Shown: in pieces, positions 30,901-39,853 of the stretch
How the letters are laid out: each line of letters starts with the position of its first letter
Numbering within the stretch: the first letter of the stretch is position 1
DNA from: a virus
DNA length: 45,596 nucleotides
Strand: one strand, 5' to 3'
Virus record (IMG/VR): IMGVR_UViG_3300035643_000024
Coordinates: 1 to 45,596 of that record
The notes under the pieces: model-generated
Database searches by the model: none
Told to the model about the DNA's origin: nothing
The model's input: only the letters and a program-made list of their open reading frames with translations
Translations under genes and position numbers: made by a program

Positions 30901-31455
30901 GTATTCCGGTAATTGTGGCGCTTCGACTGGCGGTAATACTTCAGGTTCTATCGCTGGTGTTCCACGCATCGCACCATATATAAACGGTGCTGCTTGTGCA
31001 GCAATTTGGCCCGCTGCTCTAGCATATCCTCCTGGTTCTTTTAATACTTGTGGTTGTATCAATGGTTGACTTATTGGATGCGTTTTCTCATATTCTTGCG
31101 CTTGCTCTGGTGTTCTTAATCTGGGTGATATTAATGTGCTTGGGTGTCTTATTTCATGTGCTAATAAATCACGTGCACCTTTTGCAATATCTTGTACTCC
31201 CCTACCAAATTCTAACATTTGACCAATAATTCCAGCTAGATCCGGATGTTCAATCGCAAAGTGTCCAAATTGTGTTTTACCAATTTGCTCTTGTGTTTGT
31301 TTGTCAATTTCAGCCGTTTTCTTCGCATTTTCATCAGCCACATCTTGATGATATTGGCCAAATAGTTCTTCAGCTTCAGATGCGCTTGGTTTGTGATCTC
31401 CACTGATGATAATGCTTTTACCATCCGGACTAGTTATCTTGTACTTTTTTGCCAT
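27949..31455 (-). CDS. Large internal virion or ejection protein
   Basis: A 1168-residue protein, the largest. It starts MAKKYKITSPDGKSIIISGD, continues with a Pro/Gln/Glu-rich disordered stretch (about residues 170-480, with PEQ-type repeats such as LPQELPQELPQV), then a long helical body and several hydrophobic helices near the end (WISALSYTGSLIGLLYLTEK). Size, a helical membrane-seeking C-terminus and the cluster with the next two genes fit podovirus ejectosome proteins like T7 gp15/gp16, which build a channel for DNA; the lytic transglycosylase domain of gp16 is not seen. Its stop overlaps the opposing helicase stop. Assignment by context. Confidence 0.65.
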   Translation of the reverse strand: MAKKYKITSPDGKSIIISGDHKPSASEAEELFGQYHQDVADENAKKTAEIDKQTQEQIGKTQFGHFAIEHPDLAGIIGQMLEFGRGVQDIAKGARDLLAHEIRHPSTLISPRLRTPEQAQEYEKTHPISQPLIQPQVLKEPGGYARAAGQIAAQAAPFIYGAMRGTPAIEPEVLPPVEAPQLPEYTPETITVQPTELTGEIAHEPYPLGAATQRQLPQIIPPPEIPIEVTPEPRPILPREVPRLPEQKPYGIPQVNMQKAGTVKWPGYTETDVTRIPRKPGVIITPEPRQITNFDPATGVANVTEQGVPKQIQIDPQTQQQVQAMKQVSDASELDLLQALENDEAARTTAPPQEPPLEEQFGALAEPELEPPEMSEEERAQRKELMLPEFAREEGFRYGRLPEEHPAADLMNQRDELQTQLESTTDPNEIKTLTRQLEEINTRIHTLDTSRILGQPSPIDLPEVSALPQELPQELPQVRLPQESPEDFWIAEVDKQNAMAQKMFGKRMRELTRTQQNQVIDAIVNEEEMPEEIEAVKKSPEIATEPLIVKTKKASDRILANLKDESGVFDTTAFRDIVNNIGKDNKFKNYVAQLQEKIARGEKLSPEELESMKGSKLHDAVLTYEDRSGALNKLKVLFGSADKNLEQNPWTKPIADYIKGTSTKDVGEIPKEIFKSQVYGIIDNIRGKFLTSKEKEQVGILLDNFREIPLNLKGFSPKALDVADGYRKLLDSIWDFAKAHNVVTRAGKMPGTINEYFTHIMNQPDLAEELKASIAALFDPIARGEFKNLIRDRIQQYYNKEQVPLTGEQHGEQVYVRPKPTPTSPFIERRTGELTNIEYNSDRVMRAYVESLARLIYDKPAVLKAREVLERVPKNTTLWRNANWYIRNYAGYDALDLSNIVRNVTGAITGMGTRSILPFSVNLQMLHLARSVGQVIPEALSTGPLNVFNGFAEFAKNPIQAVRDARNAGMLQQSQIPIAMKRVGEEFDQIGNFFDAGNTIAKSVALKIGQQIYPNDPKKAADWAMRAEGATTPARQAEIFEQTLSKLIFQFKYWAQKYGELHLGSYVRALDKPTLNNWISALSYTGSLIGLLYLTEKLGVRLAHLGFQTFQIGSPIIQAITRAMTRFRRDDYAGGIEEFLKYVIPAGQSKVGKFVESKAKEVLEPTYR

Positions 31456-32357
31456 TATTCCTCTTCGTTTATTTCTTCAACTTCATATCTTGATTGACTT
31501 TCAGGTTCTTCAATATGTAACCCAGCACCACCACCCATTTCAAATTGTATATCCTTGAGCATTTGATTATACAACGGAATTAATTTTGGATCATCTGGTG
31601 GAACCCATTCAAATTTCTTAGTCTTTGTGTTTTGTTTGTAAAATTGTTGGTACTTTGGATTCTTTGCAAAAACTCTCTTACGTGCTTCCTCAAGATTTAA
31701 CTTCTTAGGCGATTGCTCCCTTGCCGGTATTGGATGTTCTATATCAAATTCTCGTTCTTTCTTATGTAAATCAAGTCTTTCCGTTGGTCCCATTCTGGCC
31801 GGAGGAACATAATATGGATTCTGTTCCAGTTGTTGTGTAAATGGATTGAATATAGCAGAACCACTTACACTAATCGGACGCATTTGTTCAGGGTGTGCAT
31901 AGAGATCAAGTTCTTCACGTTCTTGTAAAGTTTTTGGTTGATAGCCATATCTTTCAATGTTATATTCTGGCATAGCTTGACGACGGCGCAATTCTTCAGT
32001 AGCTTCTTCCTGTCGCCGTCTTGCACCTTCGGCCAGCGCTTGCGCACCAAGATGCGTAATTTGTGCTTGTCGCAATACAAGTGAATCTTGATAGTCAAGC
32101 GCACGGCGCATTCCTTCAGTTCTCTTCAAATAATCGCTAAATTGACGGTAATATGGTTCATATTCAAATTGTGTTTGCCCCAACGCGCCTAATACACGAC
32201 GGCCCAGTGATGGATGAAAGTCTGATATTTGTGGTACATTTTGCAGGGCAGTTTGATATTGTTCCCGTAGTTTATCCCTTCTTTCATCATTGGCTAACAG
32301 AGATTCACTTTCTGGACTTAATTGTTCAAATTGACTCATATCAACATTATTAGCCAT
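31455..32357 (-). CDS. Internal virion-like coiled-coil protein
   Basis: Start chosen at ATG 32357 (GGAGCATTTT upstream), 300 residues. Gln/Glu/Arg-rich and helical with disordered parts (QYEQTALQNV-like, RRRQEEATEELRRRQAMPEY), acidic C-terminus (EEPESQSRYEVEEINEEE). Between a small Ala/Gly/Gln-rich protein and the 1168-residue protein, it resembles the middle member of an ejection trio (compare T7 gp14-gp16). The start and the large gene's start overlap with coupling, TAATG-like. Confidence 0.6.
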   Translation of the reverse strand: MANNVDMSQFEQLSPESESLLANDERRDKLREQYQTALQNVPQISDFHPSLGRRVLGALGQTQFEYEPYYRQFSDYLKRTEGMRRALDYQDSLVLRQAQITHLGAQALAEGARRRQEEATEELRRRQAMPEYNIERYGYQPKTLQEREELDLYAHPEQMRPISVSGSAIFNPFTQQLEQNPYYVPPARMGPTERLDLHKKEREFDIEHPIPAREQSPKKLNLEEARKRVFAKNPKYQQFYKQNTKTKKFEWVPPDDPKLIPLYNQMLKDIQFEMGGGAGLHIEEPESQSRYEVEEINEEE

Positions 32358-32862
32358 AAAATGCTCCTGCTCCACTTGGGCCACCAAACAAATTCTTTAA
32401 TCCTTGAGTTCCTTGCGCCCATGCTTGCATGATATTATCAAACCACCCAGGTTGTGCGGCAGCTTTTTGAGCAGTTGCCAAATCTTGGGCACTGATTCCA
32501 AGTTCAGTTCCACCCAATCCACCTAATCCTTGCATTGCTGCAAGTTGATTTTGTGTTTGTAATCCGTACAATCCAAGGTTTAGATTATTTACCGCAGCGG
32601 AAGTACTTGCTGCTGTTTGCCGCCCTAATCCGCGTGCAGTTGCACCGCCACCGGGCGCGTACCCACCTTGGATGCGTTGGCGTTGTGCCTGAGCTTGTTT
32701 TGCACGACTAAAAATAGATTGTACTTGATTTGCGGTTTGTTGCTGTGCTGCGGCGGTCATACCCGGGGTGATTCCACCGCTGGCGGCGAAATTTGCAAGT
32801 CCCCCTGCTGCCTGTCCCATATATTCTTGACCGAGGTTATATGCACTCAGGTTTTGACCCAT
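32350..32862 (-). CDS. Gly/Ala/Gln-rich structural protein
   Basis: 170 residues, MGQNLSAYNLGQEYMGQAAG..., low complexity, rich in Ala, Gln and Gly with short hydrophobic repeats (NLNLGLYGLQTQNQLAAMQG), as in small internal virion proteins (T7 gp14-like). C-terminus WFDNIMQAWAQGTQGLKNLF may touch a membrane. Overlaps the next gene by 8 bases. Function inferred from composition and place. Confidence 0.62.
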   Translation of the reverse strand: MGQNLSAYNLGQEYMGQAAGGLANFAASGGITPGMTAAAQQQTANQVQSIFSRAKQAQAQRQRIQGGYAPGGGATARGLGRQTAASTSAAVNNLNLGLYGLQTQNQLAAMQGLGGLGGTELGISAQDLATAQKAAAQPGWFDNIMQAWAQGTQGLKNLFGGPSGAGAFYG

Positions 32863-32912
32863 TCCTCTATTATATACTGAACTAGATGCGCCCTTGGGAA
32901 TGATACACCTCC

Positions 32913-33308
32913 CTAAAGCTCTAAATAAAATGCCGTCCCCGCATCACAAAATCCATATCTGTGTACGAGAACTTGATTAAAGTTCTCGTCGTTGTATGTG
33001 AATGCAGTTATTCCATCGAACTTGGCCAAAATTGCTTGTTTTTTAGCCTCTTTAAGTGCAATGTCAACAGCTTCACCTTTAATATATTTCGGTAATCGTG
33101 GGTCAAGAATTAAAATTGCTTCGGGAATAATATGCAGGAAACCTGCACCAACGACCAAACCATCGTTGGCTATGATTGATGCGGATACGTTGTTTACAGG
33201 ATCATCGAATTTATCTTTAGTGAAATTTTTATATTTTTCCGCTTGAAGGTTTCTCAAGCGGTCTATTTCATTGCTATAACATTTGTTGTATTCTATTAAT
33301 TTTACCAT
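32913..33308 (-). CDS. GNAT-fold acyltransferase-like protein
   Basis: 131 residues, MVKLIEYNKCYSNEIDRLRN, with the order of a GNAT fold: N-terminal helices, VVGAGFLHIIPEAILILDPR strands, a helix KGEAVDIALKEAKKQAI (the usual acetyl-CoA P-loop is not obvious), FDGITAFTYNDENFNQVLVH and RYGFCDAGTAFYLEL. GNAT-like proteins occur in the virion-gene region of many podoviruses (T7 gp13-like). It may be enzymatically dead and used in assembly. Starts four bases after the tailspike stop. Confidence 0.7.
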   Translation of the reverse strand: MVKLIEYNKCYSNEIDRLRNLQAEKYKNFTKDKFDDPVNNVSASIIANDGLVVGAGFLHIIPEAILILDPRLPKYIKGEAVDIALKEAKKQAILAKFDGITAFTYNDENFNQVLVHRYGFCDAGTAFYLEL

Positions 33309-33311
33309 GTT

Positions 33312-35753
33312 TTAATGTCCAAATAGACTAAACATTAATCCATCACCCGAAGTAACACTGGAAAATGTTAAAGTGCAAGATGTGGTTGACCAAGTACTTT
33401 GCACACCACTGACCTTTGCAGTAACATCTGTTCCAAAGCACATCCATGAATTTGGTACTGTAGTTCCTGGGCTTATTGTAAGTGTACTTGCTCCAGTTGT
33501 TCCCCCACAGTTTACCTGTCCGCTCCATGAACCACCAGCTTGTGATGAAAGTGATGCTGTGGCACAGGCTCCGGTTCCGGTAAGCGTAGCAGCAGCACCT
33601 CCCGATACAATTGAACTGGAAACTATTTGAGTTTGTTGGCCGATAAAATCTGTCATCGCTACGGGACTCGCCGGGGTTCCGCCTTCATCTCCAAGTGATG
33701 TTACACTGAATGACATCAGATAGTATGGAAGTAGCGCAGTTCCATTGTAGGTAGCAACTGGAATATATCCTGCGGGCGCTTTGTAGTATTGATTACCAAG
33801 GGAGACAATCCGAAGCGTTGCAGGTGCACTGTCATAGTATTCTTCCTGTATATACGCCTGTTGAGTACCTGTCGCTCCAAACTGGTTCCCAATCATAACA
33901 AGTTGACCCGCCCAGCAAATTACTGAACCCACCATTGGGCCTGTACCACAGTCAGTAGGCGCACTTGGGGGAGTTGCTTGCCAACTGTTATTAATGAGAG
34001 TTAAAGTTCCTTGTGCGCTGCCACTTCCGCCATTGGCTACGAAAATGTGAGTAGTGGTATTTACAGACTCGCTCTCACAGTTTTCGACGAGGACAGGGGC
34101 CTGTTGAGCCCAAATATCAGCCTTTTGGATTTGACTAAAATCGTCGCCCTTAAAACTTATCCCTCCACCTGTCCCATTCAAGTAAGCGCCATAAACGAGG
34201 TAGCTGAAATCGTTGTAGTCAATCCAGACATTCTTGGTACTTCCTGCACATATTCCATAAATTCCAGAATGTGCTGTACCATCTGCACCGTAAAATAAAT
34301 TATGGTCAATATAAATCTCTGATGTTTGTCCACAACCCCATGTATTTGAAACTACGTTCCCGATTTTGATGCCATCTGATCCTGAACCGGAAAGATTGAT
34401 CGTGGAAATATGATGTATATTTCCACCACTTGATGAACTGCCACCGATTGTAGCACCGCTTGAATGCAATTTTGAAAAACTTGCTGTTATATTACCAGAG
34501 CCTACGGCAGTTACCAACACCATTTCAAAACTAGCTCCAGAATCCACACGTAACCAGTATCCAGCAGCCATATTCCCTGTTGAACCTACCGTGACAGTCT
34601 GCGAGCCAGTCGTTGTAATATTTTGACTTAAAGTTCCATTAGTGTCAGAATTTTCCACAAGCCAAATGCCAGCATTAGCAGTTTTTTCTGTATCAAATGT
34701 AAGATGGTCAATTTCATAACTATTCAGATTCCAGGTTAATAACATTGGTACGCCACTGGAACCATTCCATTTTATGACGCTTCCAGCAATTATACCAGGG
34801 CGGGGCGCTGCTCCCATAATGTGAATTGAACAACCAGGAGAACCAGGCAGTACAAGTGGGGAAGAAATCAAATATATTCCAACTGGAAAAAATATAGTAA
34901 CTGAGTTAGAACCACCACAGTTTGAGCCATCAGTACCCACTATATTATTTATAAGAAGTTGAATTGCTGCTGTAACATCTGTTATGCCATTTCCTGTAAC
35001 ATTATAAGCCTGTACGTTGTAGTATTGCCCACCCGCATCTATAACCTTTGATACATTATTAGTATTGTTTACGGTCCATGGTCTTTGATCTGTTAAGCTC
35101 GTTATGGAACTTGTTCCAGTCGTGACTGTGGCAATTGGTATCTGCCCAGAAGTAAATGTTGTTGTACTTACTGTTGGAACATAAGTACTTGCTGCTAAGT
35201 ACATATAATTAGTAGTGCTTGCAGTTAATGATAGGCTACCGCCAGAATATGTTACAAGAGTGCTACCCAAAAGTAAATTAAACCCTGCTGATATATTGAC
35301 ATTTAACCCACTGCCAGCACTTGATTGATAACCAGCCACAATTGATCCAGGTGGCAGAGTTTGATACAGCATGTTTGTAGTATTGCCATTACATATCACA
35401 GATGCTCTATTATATGTATTTACCGGACCAACACACCAATTTTCGGAGAATCCACCAGTACCACCAACTGTTTGCTGATAATTCACTGTATAAAATGCAT
35501 TTGGTGGATTTGCTACCAGCGTGGGTACTACGTTTACGCTGAAAGAACTCCCAGTGATTGTGAATTTCTGTTGCATCCCGCCGGGAATCGTGTAACCATC
35601 CGAGCTAATAAATGATGTTGATGGTGTTATTGTAGCTTGCCATGTACCATGTGTTCCCATTGGTCCGCTAAAATTGTTGTCAGTTATGGTTGCAGTGATC
35701 TGACCAGATGCGTTTACAGCCAGCAATAACATCATTAATATTAGTTTCTTCAT
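33312..35753 (-). CDS. Tailspike-like right-handed beta-helix protein with signal peptide
   Basis: Start chosen at ATG 35753 (GAGGTATT upstream), 813 residues. It opens MKKLILMMLLLAVNASG before Q, a Sec signal, very unusual for a virion protein. After beta repeats of unknown type it has the pectate-lyase-3 start (VIDAGGQYYNVQAYNVTGNG, then DVTAAIQLLINNIVG and SVTIFFPVGIYLISSPL), many short Asn/Gly/Ser turns of a beta-helix, and a C-terminal beta domain with cysteines. Such proteins cut or bind surface sugars. With export it would act in the periplasm or outside the cell, or be added to virions at the envelope. The longer frame to 35810 lacks a ribosome site. Confidence 0.8.
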   Translation of the reverse strand: MKKLILMMLLLAVNASGQITATITDNNFSGPMGTHGTWQATITPSTSFISSDGYTIPGGMQQKFTITGSSFSVNVVPTLVANPPNAFYTVNYQQTVGGTGGFSENWCVGPVNTYNRASVICNGNTTNMLYQTLPPGSIVAGYQSSAGSGLNVNISAGFNLLLGSTLVTYSGGSLSLTASTTNYMYLAASTYVPTVSTTTFTSGQIPIATVTTGTSSITSLTDQRPWTVNNTNNVSKVIDAGGQYYNVQAYNVTGNGITDVTAAIQLLINNIVGTDGSNCGGSNSVTIFFPVGIYLISSPLVLPGSPGCSIHIMGAAPRPGIIAGSVIKWNGSSGVPMLLTWNLNSYEIDHLTFDTEKTANAGIWLVENSDTNGTLSQNITTTGSQTVTVGSTGNMAAGYWLRVDSGASFEMVLVTAVGSGNITASFSKLHSSGATIGGSSSSGGNIHHISTINLSGSGSDGIKIGNVVSNTWGCGQTSEIYIDHNLFYGADGTAHSGIYGICAGSTKNVWIDYNDFSYLVYGAYLNGTGGGISFKGDDFSQIQKADIWAQQAPVLVENCESESVNTTTHIFVANGGSGSAQGTLTLINNSWQATPPSAPTDCGTGPMVGSVICWAGQLVMIGNQFGATGTQQAYIQEEYYDSAPATLRIVSLGNQYYKAPAGYIPVATYNGTALLPYYLMSFSVTSLGDEGGTPASPVAMTDFIGQQTQIVSSSIVSGGAAATLTGTGACATASLSSQAGGSWSGQVNCGGTTGASTLTISPGTTVPNSWMCFGTDVTAKVSGVQSTWSTTSCTLTFSSVTSGDGLMFSLFGH

Positions 35754-35760
35754 AATACCT

Positions 35761-36297
35761 CTAAACGAGATAGAAATTATACCCATCACAAAACAACACA
35801 CCACCTTCATCCTGATTCAAATTCCACGAAGTTCGAAGATTCACATATTGTTGATTTGGAATAACAGGTGGTGTTATAACTACTGGATAAGACCCAAGAT
35901 TTAGAATCCAGCACATAAAATTGCCACCCAAAATACTTGCTGAAGATAACGCAACTACAACATTTCCACTATTGTTGTCTGATACTATTAAATTGGCTTG
36001 ATCTGCTAGTGTTATTAAATAATATCCACCAGCACCAGAACCGCTGTAACCAATTCTATGAACAAATTTTCTTTGCCCACCACCACCACCAGAGCCTTTC
36101 TTAGAACTGCCAGCTATTACCGCAGTCACTCCTCCGACTGCTGCGGAGGTACTTACCGCAGCCTGTTGCTGTTGTAATTCCTCAATAGATTTAACAAGCT
36201 CATCAGTTCCACGGCGCAAATCATCCAATACAAACCACGTTGGATGATCTTTCAACGGTGCAATTAATTTTGCGACGCGCGATTTCCAGTTTACGAT
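35761..36297 (-). CDS. Tail or fibre protein with apparent AUC start
   Basis: The frame is open to 36297, where GGAGG (36304-36308) lies seven bases before ATC, giving a natural start (I/M)VNWKSRVAKLIAPLKD. A TTG at 36255 has no ribosome site, so AUC may be the start. Protein of 178 residues: helix to residue 70, a Gly/Ser/Lys linker (GSSKKGSGGGGGQRKF), then a beta domain (GGYYLITLADQANLIVSDNN ... NFMCWILNLGSYPVVITPP) like tail-fibre C-terminal modules. It overlaps the upstream nozzle gene by 7 bases. Confidence 0.68.
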   Translation of the reverse strand: MVNWKSRVAKLIAPLKDHPTWFVLDDLRRGTDELVKSIEELQQQQAAVSTSAAVGGVTAVIAGSSKKGSGGGGGQRKFVHRIGYSGSGAGGYYLITLADQANLIVSDNNSGNVVVALSSASILGGNFMCWILNLGSYPVVITPPVIPNQQYVNLRTSWNLNQDEGGVLFCDGYNFYLV

Positions 36298-38939
36298 GGC
36301 CTAACCTCCGAGTACGGATTGCCGTAAAATACAGCTTTACTCATGCTGAAATATGAACTTGGTGTTGTAGGGTCATTTGTAAAATTATAATAGCATTTCT
36401 CGTTCCTGAAGTTTGTCTTAATTGTATATTCCATACCTGGAGTTGGTGACAATATCGGTGTTACAGCAGGTACATAGGAACTTTGTTGATCCTCACTATA
36501 AAGTGTTATATTGAGATCACCTATACCAACGCATTTTGTGCGAATGCCAAAGAAATCAGAAATACCGCCGGCATTAAAGTCTATACCGGCGGTTATAACA
36601 GACTGTACAATTGGTGATGTTACACCAGGACTGACATAATCTGTTTGCAAATTAGTATTAAATGTTACTATGATTCCAGTGCTTAGTAACGTACAAAGTA
36701 CAGCACCTGTGCCAGATGCGTTGTCGAAAATCCTTACATTATTATGATATGTCCATAAGTCCCATTTGATTGATTCCCAATCTATACCTTCATTGAAATC
36801 GCCAACCAATGCCATATTATACATTTGACTATTCGCATCAAATCCCGTGACGTGGATGCGTTTATTTATCACATCTATACAGATACGAATGCCAGCGAAA
36901 CTGGTGATGCTGTTCCATAAATCTTGAACTTTCCATGATATTGGCGGATTTACAACCTGACCGTTAAATATATACAATCCAGATGGATCAGCGAAGGCAC
37001 TTAAATCTTGTTGTGTACTACTTTCAGCGACTGGTGTTGCAGTGCTTATGCCGCGAAATGATGTTCCGAGACTCTGATCTACAGGAGTCGCGGTGTCCCA
37101 ATTTACCGGGTCTTGTCCGTTATCAATTACTGAAAATATACCTTTAGACTTAAATACAAACAGGGTTCCAGCACGGTCAATTAATGTGTTTGTAACAGGA
37201 TAGCCGTCGTCTTTGTTTACAATGTATGTCATTAAAGTTTGATTAAATGTTTCAGGTGTGCCAGCGCCAGAACAATTTAAGATCGAATTGTTCGGATATG
37301 GCATACCCCATAAAATTAAACGTGCATTGTAGAGGTTTATTCCTTGGCCAGATGGGATAGACGCCAAAATGTCAAATTGATCGTCAGCAGAATCAACCAA
37401 ATCTGTTTCAAAGAAATCCAATGTTGCAGTTGTTGTAGCATTGTCATTTATAACTCCACCATTCGTGCCGGGAACGAAGAAAAATGGTTCTGTAGTTCCA
37501 GGCATAGTTATAATAATCTGCCTGTTTACTGTGCCAGATGGCCCAATGGGAACATTAGTTAATTCCATCTGATGACTACCAGCTGCATTGAATGTAATTG
37601 CTACATTTGGAGAATCAGATGGAGGTGTAATGAAACCTGTATCCGTTTCATAAACTATATTAATTTGGTATTGACCGGCAGGAACATTGCCAGTGATTGT
37701 ACTTTGCGTATATATTGTGATGGTTACATAGAAGATATCCGCCGTTGCACCATTTCCGGGTGCGCCAGTACAATCCAACGTGATGTTAACACCAAATGTA
37801 CTGGAATTGACAACAGCAGGTGTAAGACCATTGCCCAATCCCCAAGTGTCCGTAGCCGAACCATATACTTCGTATGTATTACCAGACCAAGGATTTGGAT
37901 TGTAATAATTGTTTCCACCAGCGGTTAATGAAATATTTGAATCATAAGCTGCGCTAGTTCCAGCACCTTGCTGCCTGTGAATTGTAACAACCACACCTTC
38001 GACAACATCAGTCGAAGGAATACCAAAATTAAATCCTGTCAAAGTTAGTGTATTGGATGAGCCACCTGCTGACATGGCACAAGTAGCTGGATTGCCCGCA
38101 TCATTCTGCAATCCTGCCATATTTGACCAAGATGCATTTGAGCCTGTTTGTGCTTCTATTGAACACGCATTTGGTCCGTAAACAGCAGTTGCGATTACTT
38201 GTGCATTTCCATCCACGGCAATCATTGCAGAAGCCGCAGTGGGTGGCATTCCACCGCATTGTTTTATGGTAGGATTGTTGTTGTTAATCCCTGTTCCAAC
38301 ACCAAAAACCTGGAATGTGTCACCAACCCAAATGCCATCAGTTTCAGCAATAGCTTGAGGATTGACAATTGTAAATGTCCCTGCACCCAACGCAGTTATG
38401 GGTGCTGGACCAATATTATTACCAGGATTGGTCATTTCTTCAATTGTAATTTGTTGACCAACTTGCAGTGCAGGGCCATATACCAAATTATACGAATATG
38501 TGGCGTTATTTCCTGCTACGGACACGCCAGTAATGGCAACAGTTGACTGCGGATAATACAACATCAATAAGTTGCCTATCGGACCTGCTGCGTTGCAGGG
38601 AACTATGAACAGCGCTGAATAGAAGTTTACAGAGAAGAAATCTGTTGCGCCCGGCACATTATACAGCACTGTGCCACTGTTATTGAGGTAGAAATTTCCG
38701 TTGGAATCTATAGAAAGTAATGACGCGGGGTAAGTTCCGGTGACCCACTCAGCAACATCACCAACAGCACGGCCAATGTTATAATATAAGCTACTACCAG
38801 GACGAATGCCAAAACGACCTCTACGATAAGCAATATTTTGGCAATACCAGAAATGGTCCAATGGAACTTCGCTCATTGAACCATTCCTGTATAACCCGTT
38901 CCACGAATTTATCGCCCGTTTCTGGTATCCGGCAAGCAT
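36291..38939 (-). CDS. Tail nozzle or tubular-B-like protein
   Basis: 882 residues, MLAGYQKRAINSWNGLYRNG, then HFWYCQNIAYRRGRFGIRPG. That opening, and later NLYNARLILWGMPYPNNSIL, GTLFVFKSKGIFSVIDNGQD and WKVQDLWNSI, match the beta-propeller type proteins (P22 gp10, T7 gp12) that close the short tail. An inserted Ig-like, Thr/Asn-rich part (about 200-470; GQYQINIVYETDTGFITPPS) makes it longer than usual. Directly next to adaptor and secreted protein genes. Confidence 0.78.
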   Translation of the reverse strand: MLAGYQKRAINSWNGLYRNGSMSEVPLDHFWYCQNIAYRRGRFGIRPGSSLYYNIGRAVGDVAEWVTGTYPASLLSIDSNGNFYLNNSGTVLYNVPGATDFFSVNFYSALFIVPCNAAGPIGNLLMLYYPQSTVAITGVSVAGNNATYSYNLVYGPALQVGQQITIEEMTNPGNNIGPAPITALGAGTFTIVNPQAIAETDGIWVGDTFQVFGVGTGINNNNPTIKQCGGMPPTAASAMIAVDGNAQVIATAVYGPNACSIEAQTGSNASWSNMAGLQNDAGNPATCAMSAGGSSNTLTLTGFNFGIPSTDVVEGVVVTIHRQQGAGTSAAYDSNISLTAGGNNYYNPNPWSGNTYEVYGSATDTWGLGNGLTPAVVNSSTFGVNITLDCTGAPGNGATADIFYVTITIYTQSTITGNVPAGQYQINIVYETDTGFITPPSDSPNVAITFNAAGSHQMELTNVPIGPSGTVNRQIIITMPGTTEPFFFVPGTNGGVINDNATTTATLDFFETDLVDSADDQFDILASIPSGQGINLYNARLILWGMPYPNNSILNCSGAGTPETFNQTLMTYIVNKDDGYPVTNTLIDRAGTLFVFKSKGIFSVIDNGQDPVNWDTATPVDQSLGTSFRGISTATPVAESSTQQDLSAFADPSGLYIFNGQVVNPPISWKVQDLWNSITSFAGIRICIDVINKRIHVTGFDANSQMYNMALVGDFNEGIDWESIKWDLWTYHNNVRIFDNASGTGAVLCTLLSTGIIVTFNTNLQTDYVSPGVTSPIVQSVITAGIDFNAGGISDFFGIRTKCVGIGDLNITLYSEDQQSSYVPAVTPILSPTPGMEYTIKTNFRNEKCYYNFTNDPTTPSSYFSMSKAVFYGNPYSEVRPS

Positions 38940-38942
38940 ATC

Positions 38943-39650
38943 CTACCATAGAGTACAATTACTACCCTTCAAAACCACAATTACATCAGCGGCAGTTGAT
39001 TGTTTTACCATCAACTGTATGGTTGCGGCAGACGAACCAGACGGTTGTTGCACAGTGAAATTTAGATTTACATAATTAGCAGTTGATACAGTTGGAGTTC
39101 CAGTCACAATTGCAGTTGCGGTAGTAGTGTTAAGTCCAGAGATAAATCCGGTTGCAATTGCCGGGGAACTGCCAGTACCAGCCGTGGACATGATACCAAA
39201 GCCGTCAATTGATGTGGGCGCAACACTATCTTGAATGCCAAAGCTATCACTTACCTGTGTGGCCTGTGTCCATGCCAAATTGCAGTTTATTGGCACAATT
39301 TGTGCAACACCAGCAGGGATTGTAAAACTCAACCCTGTAATTGCTTGCAGATTCGATGAACTGCTCGAATCTGTAAAACTGGCCGTCAATGTCGGATAAA
39401 CACCAGCAAAAGTATTTGCCCAAGTGCTGCCGAGTTGACCCAAGGCAGCGGTATTTACCCATAATTGGTTGCGGCTGGAATCAAAAATAAGAGTTCCACC
39501 ATAACCGTTTCCTGACGGCGCATCAGCTTGTACTAATGTTTTGTAGTGTCCAGCAAAGCTCTCGTATGGCGGTTGAATTGAACTATGTAATCCGATCCAG
39601 AATGTAAATATTGCAAGTGTGGCAAGAACTGCTAAAGTGACTTTCCTCAT
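38943..39650 (-). CDS. Secreted beta protein with signal anchor or Sec signal
   Basis: Start chosen at ATG 39650 (GGGAGGTAAC upstream), 235 residues: MRKVTLAVLATLAIFTFWIG then HSSIQPPYESF. The N-terminal helix is a Sec signal or an uncleaved anchor; no clear A-x-A follows. The rest is a Thr/Ser/Ala-rich beta domain (SFTIPAGVAQIVPINCNLAW, IGLN-TT repeats) that ends LKGSNCTLW; two cysteines may pair. A general layout like the paralogues at 1785 and 2313 (signal, IPAG/IPAP strand, Cys, C-terminal aromatic), but no clear homology. It lies between tail connector and nozzle genes. Confidence 0.75.
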   Translation of the reverse strand: MRKVTLAVLATLAIFTFWIGLHSSIQPPYESFAGHYKTLVQADAPSGNGYGGTLIFDSSRNQLWVNTAALGQLGSTWANTFAGVYPTLTASFTDSSSSSNLQAITGLSFTIPAGVAQIVPINCNLAWTQATQVSDSFGIQDSVAPTSIDGFGIMSTAGTGSSPAIATGFISGLNTTTATAIVTGTPTVSTANYVNLNFTVQQPSGSSAATIQLMVKQSTAADVIVVLKGSNCTLW

Positions 39651-39669
39651 GTTACCTCCCATCTCGCTG

Positions 39670-39852
39670 TTATTTACTGTACCTTCCTCTTCTATTACGC
39701 CTTTTTTGCTGTAATTTGCGAAAGTAATCAGAACCTCGTTTTGCAATGCCCATACCACCAAGTTGTCCAAGAAGGACAGCGTTGGGATTCTTCTGAGCTA
39801 ATCCTCCATTTGGCCCATATATTGAAGATAATAATTCATCAAAATTTTTCAT
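39670..39852 (-). CDS. Small basic structural protein
   Basis: 60 residues, MKNFDELLSSIYGPNGGLAQ..., Gly-rich then an Arg/Lys-rich tail (YFRKLQQKRRNRRGRYSK). Between adaptor and secreted protein genes. Perhaps a DNA-touching minor head protein. Confidence 0.6.
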   Translation of the reverse strand: MKNFDELLSSIYGPNGGLAQKNPNAVLLGQLGGMGIAKRGSDYFRKLQQKRRNRRGRYSK

Positions 39853-39853
39853 A

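Noticed and set aside
32668-32880. Plus-strand frame opposite the Gly/Gln-rich virion gene
   Set aside because: Shadow frame in a GC-richer coding segment; no ribosome site, and composition is typical of antisense reading.
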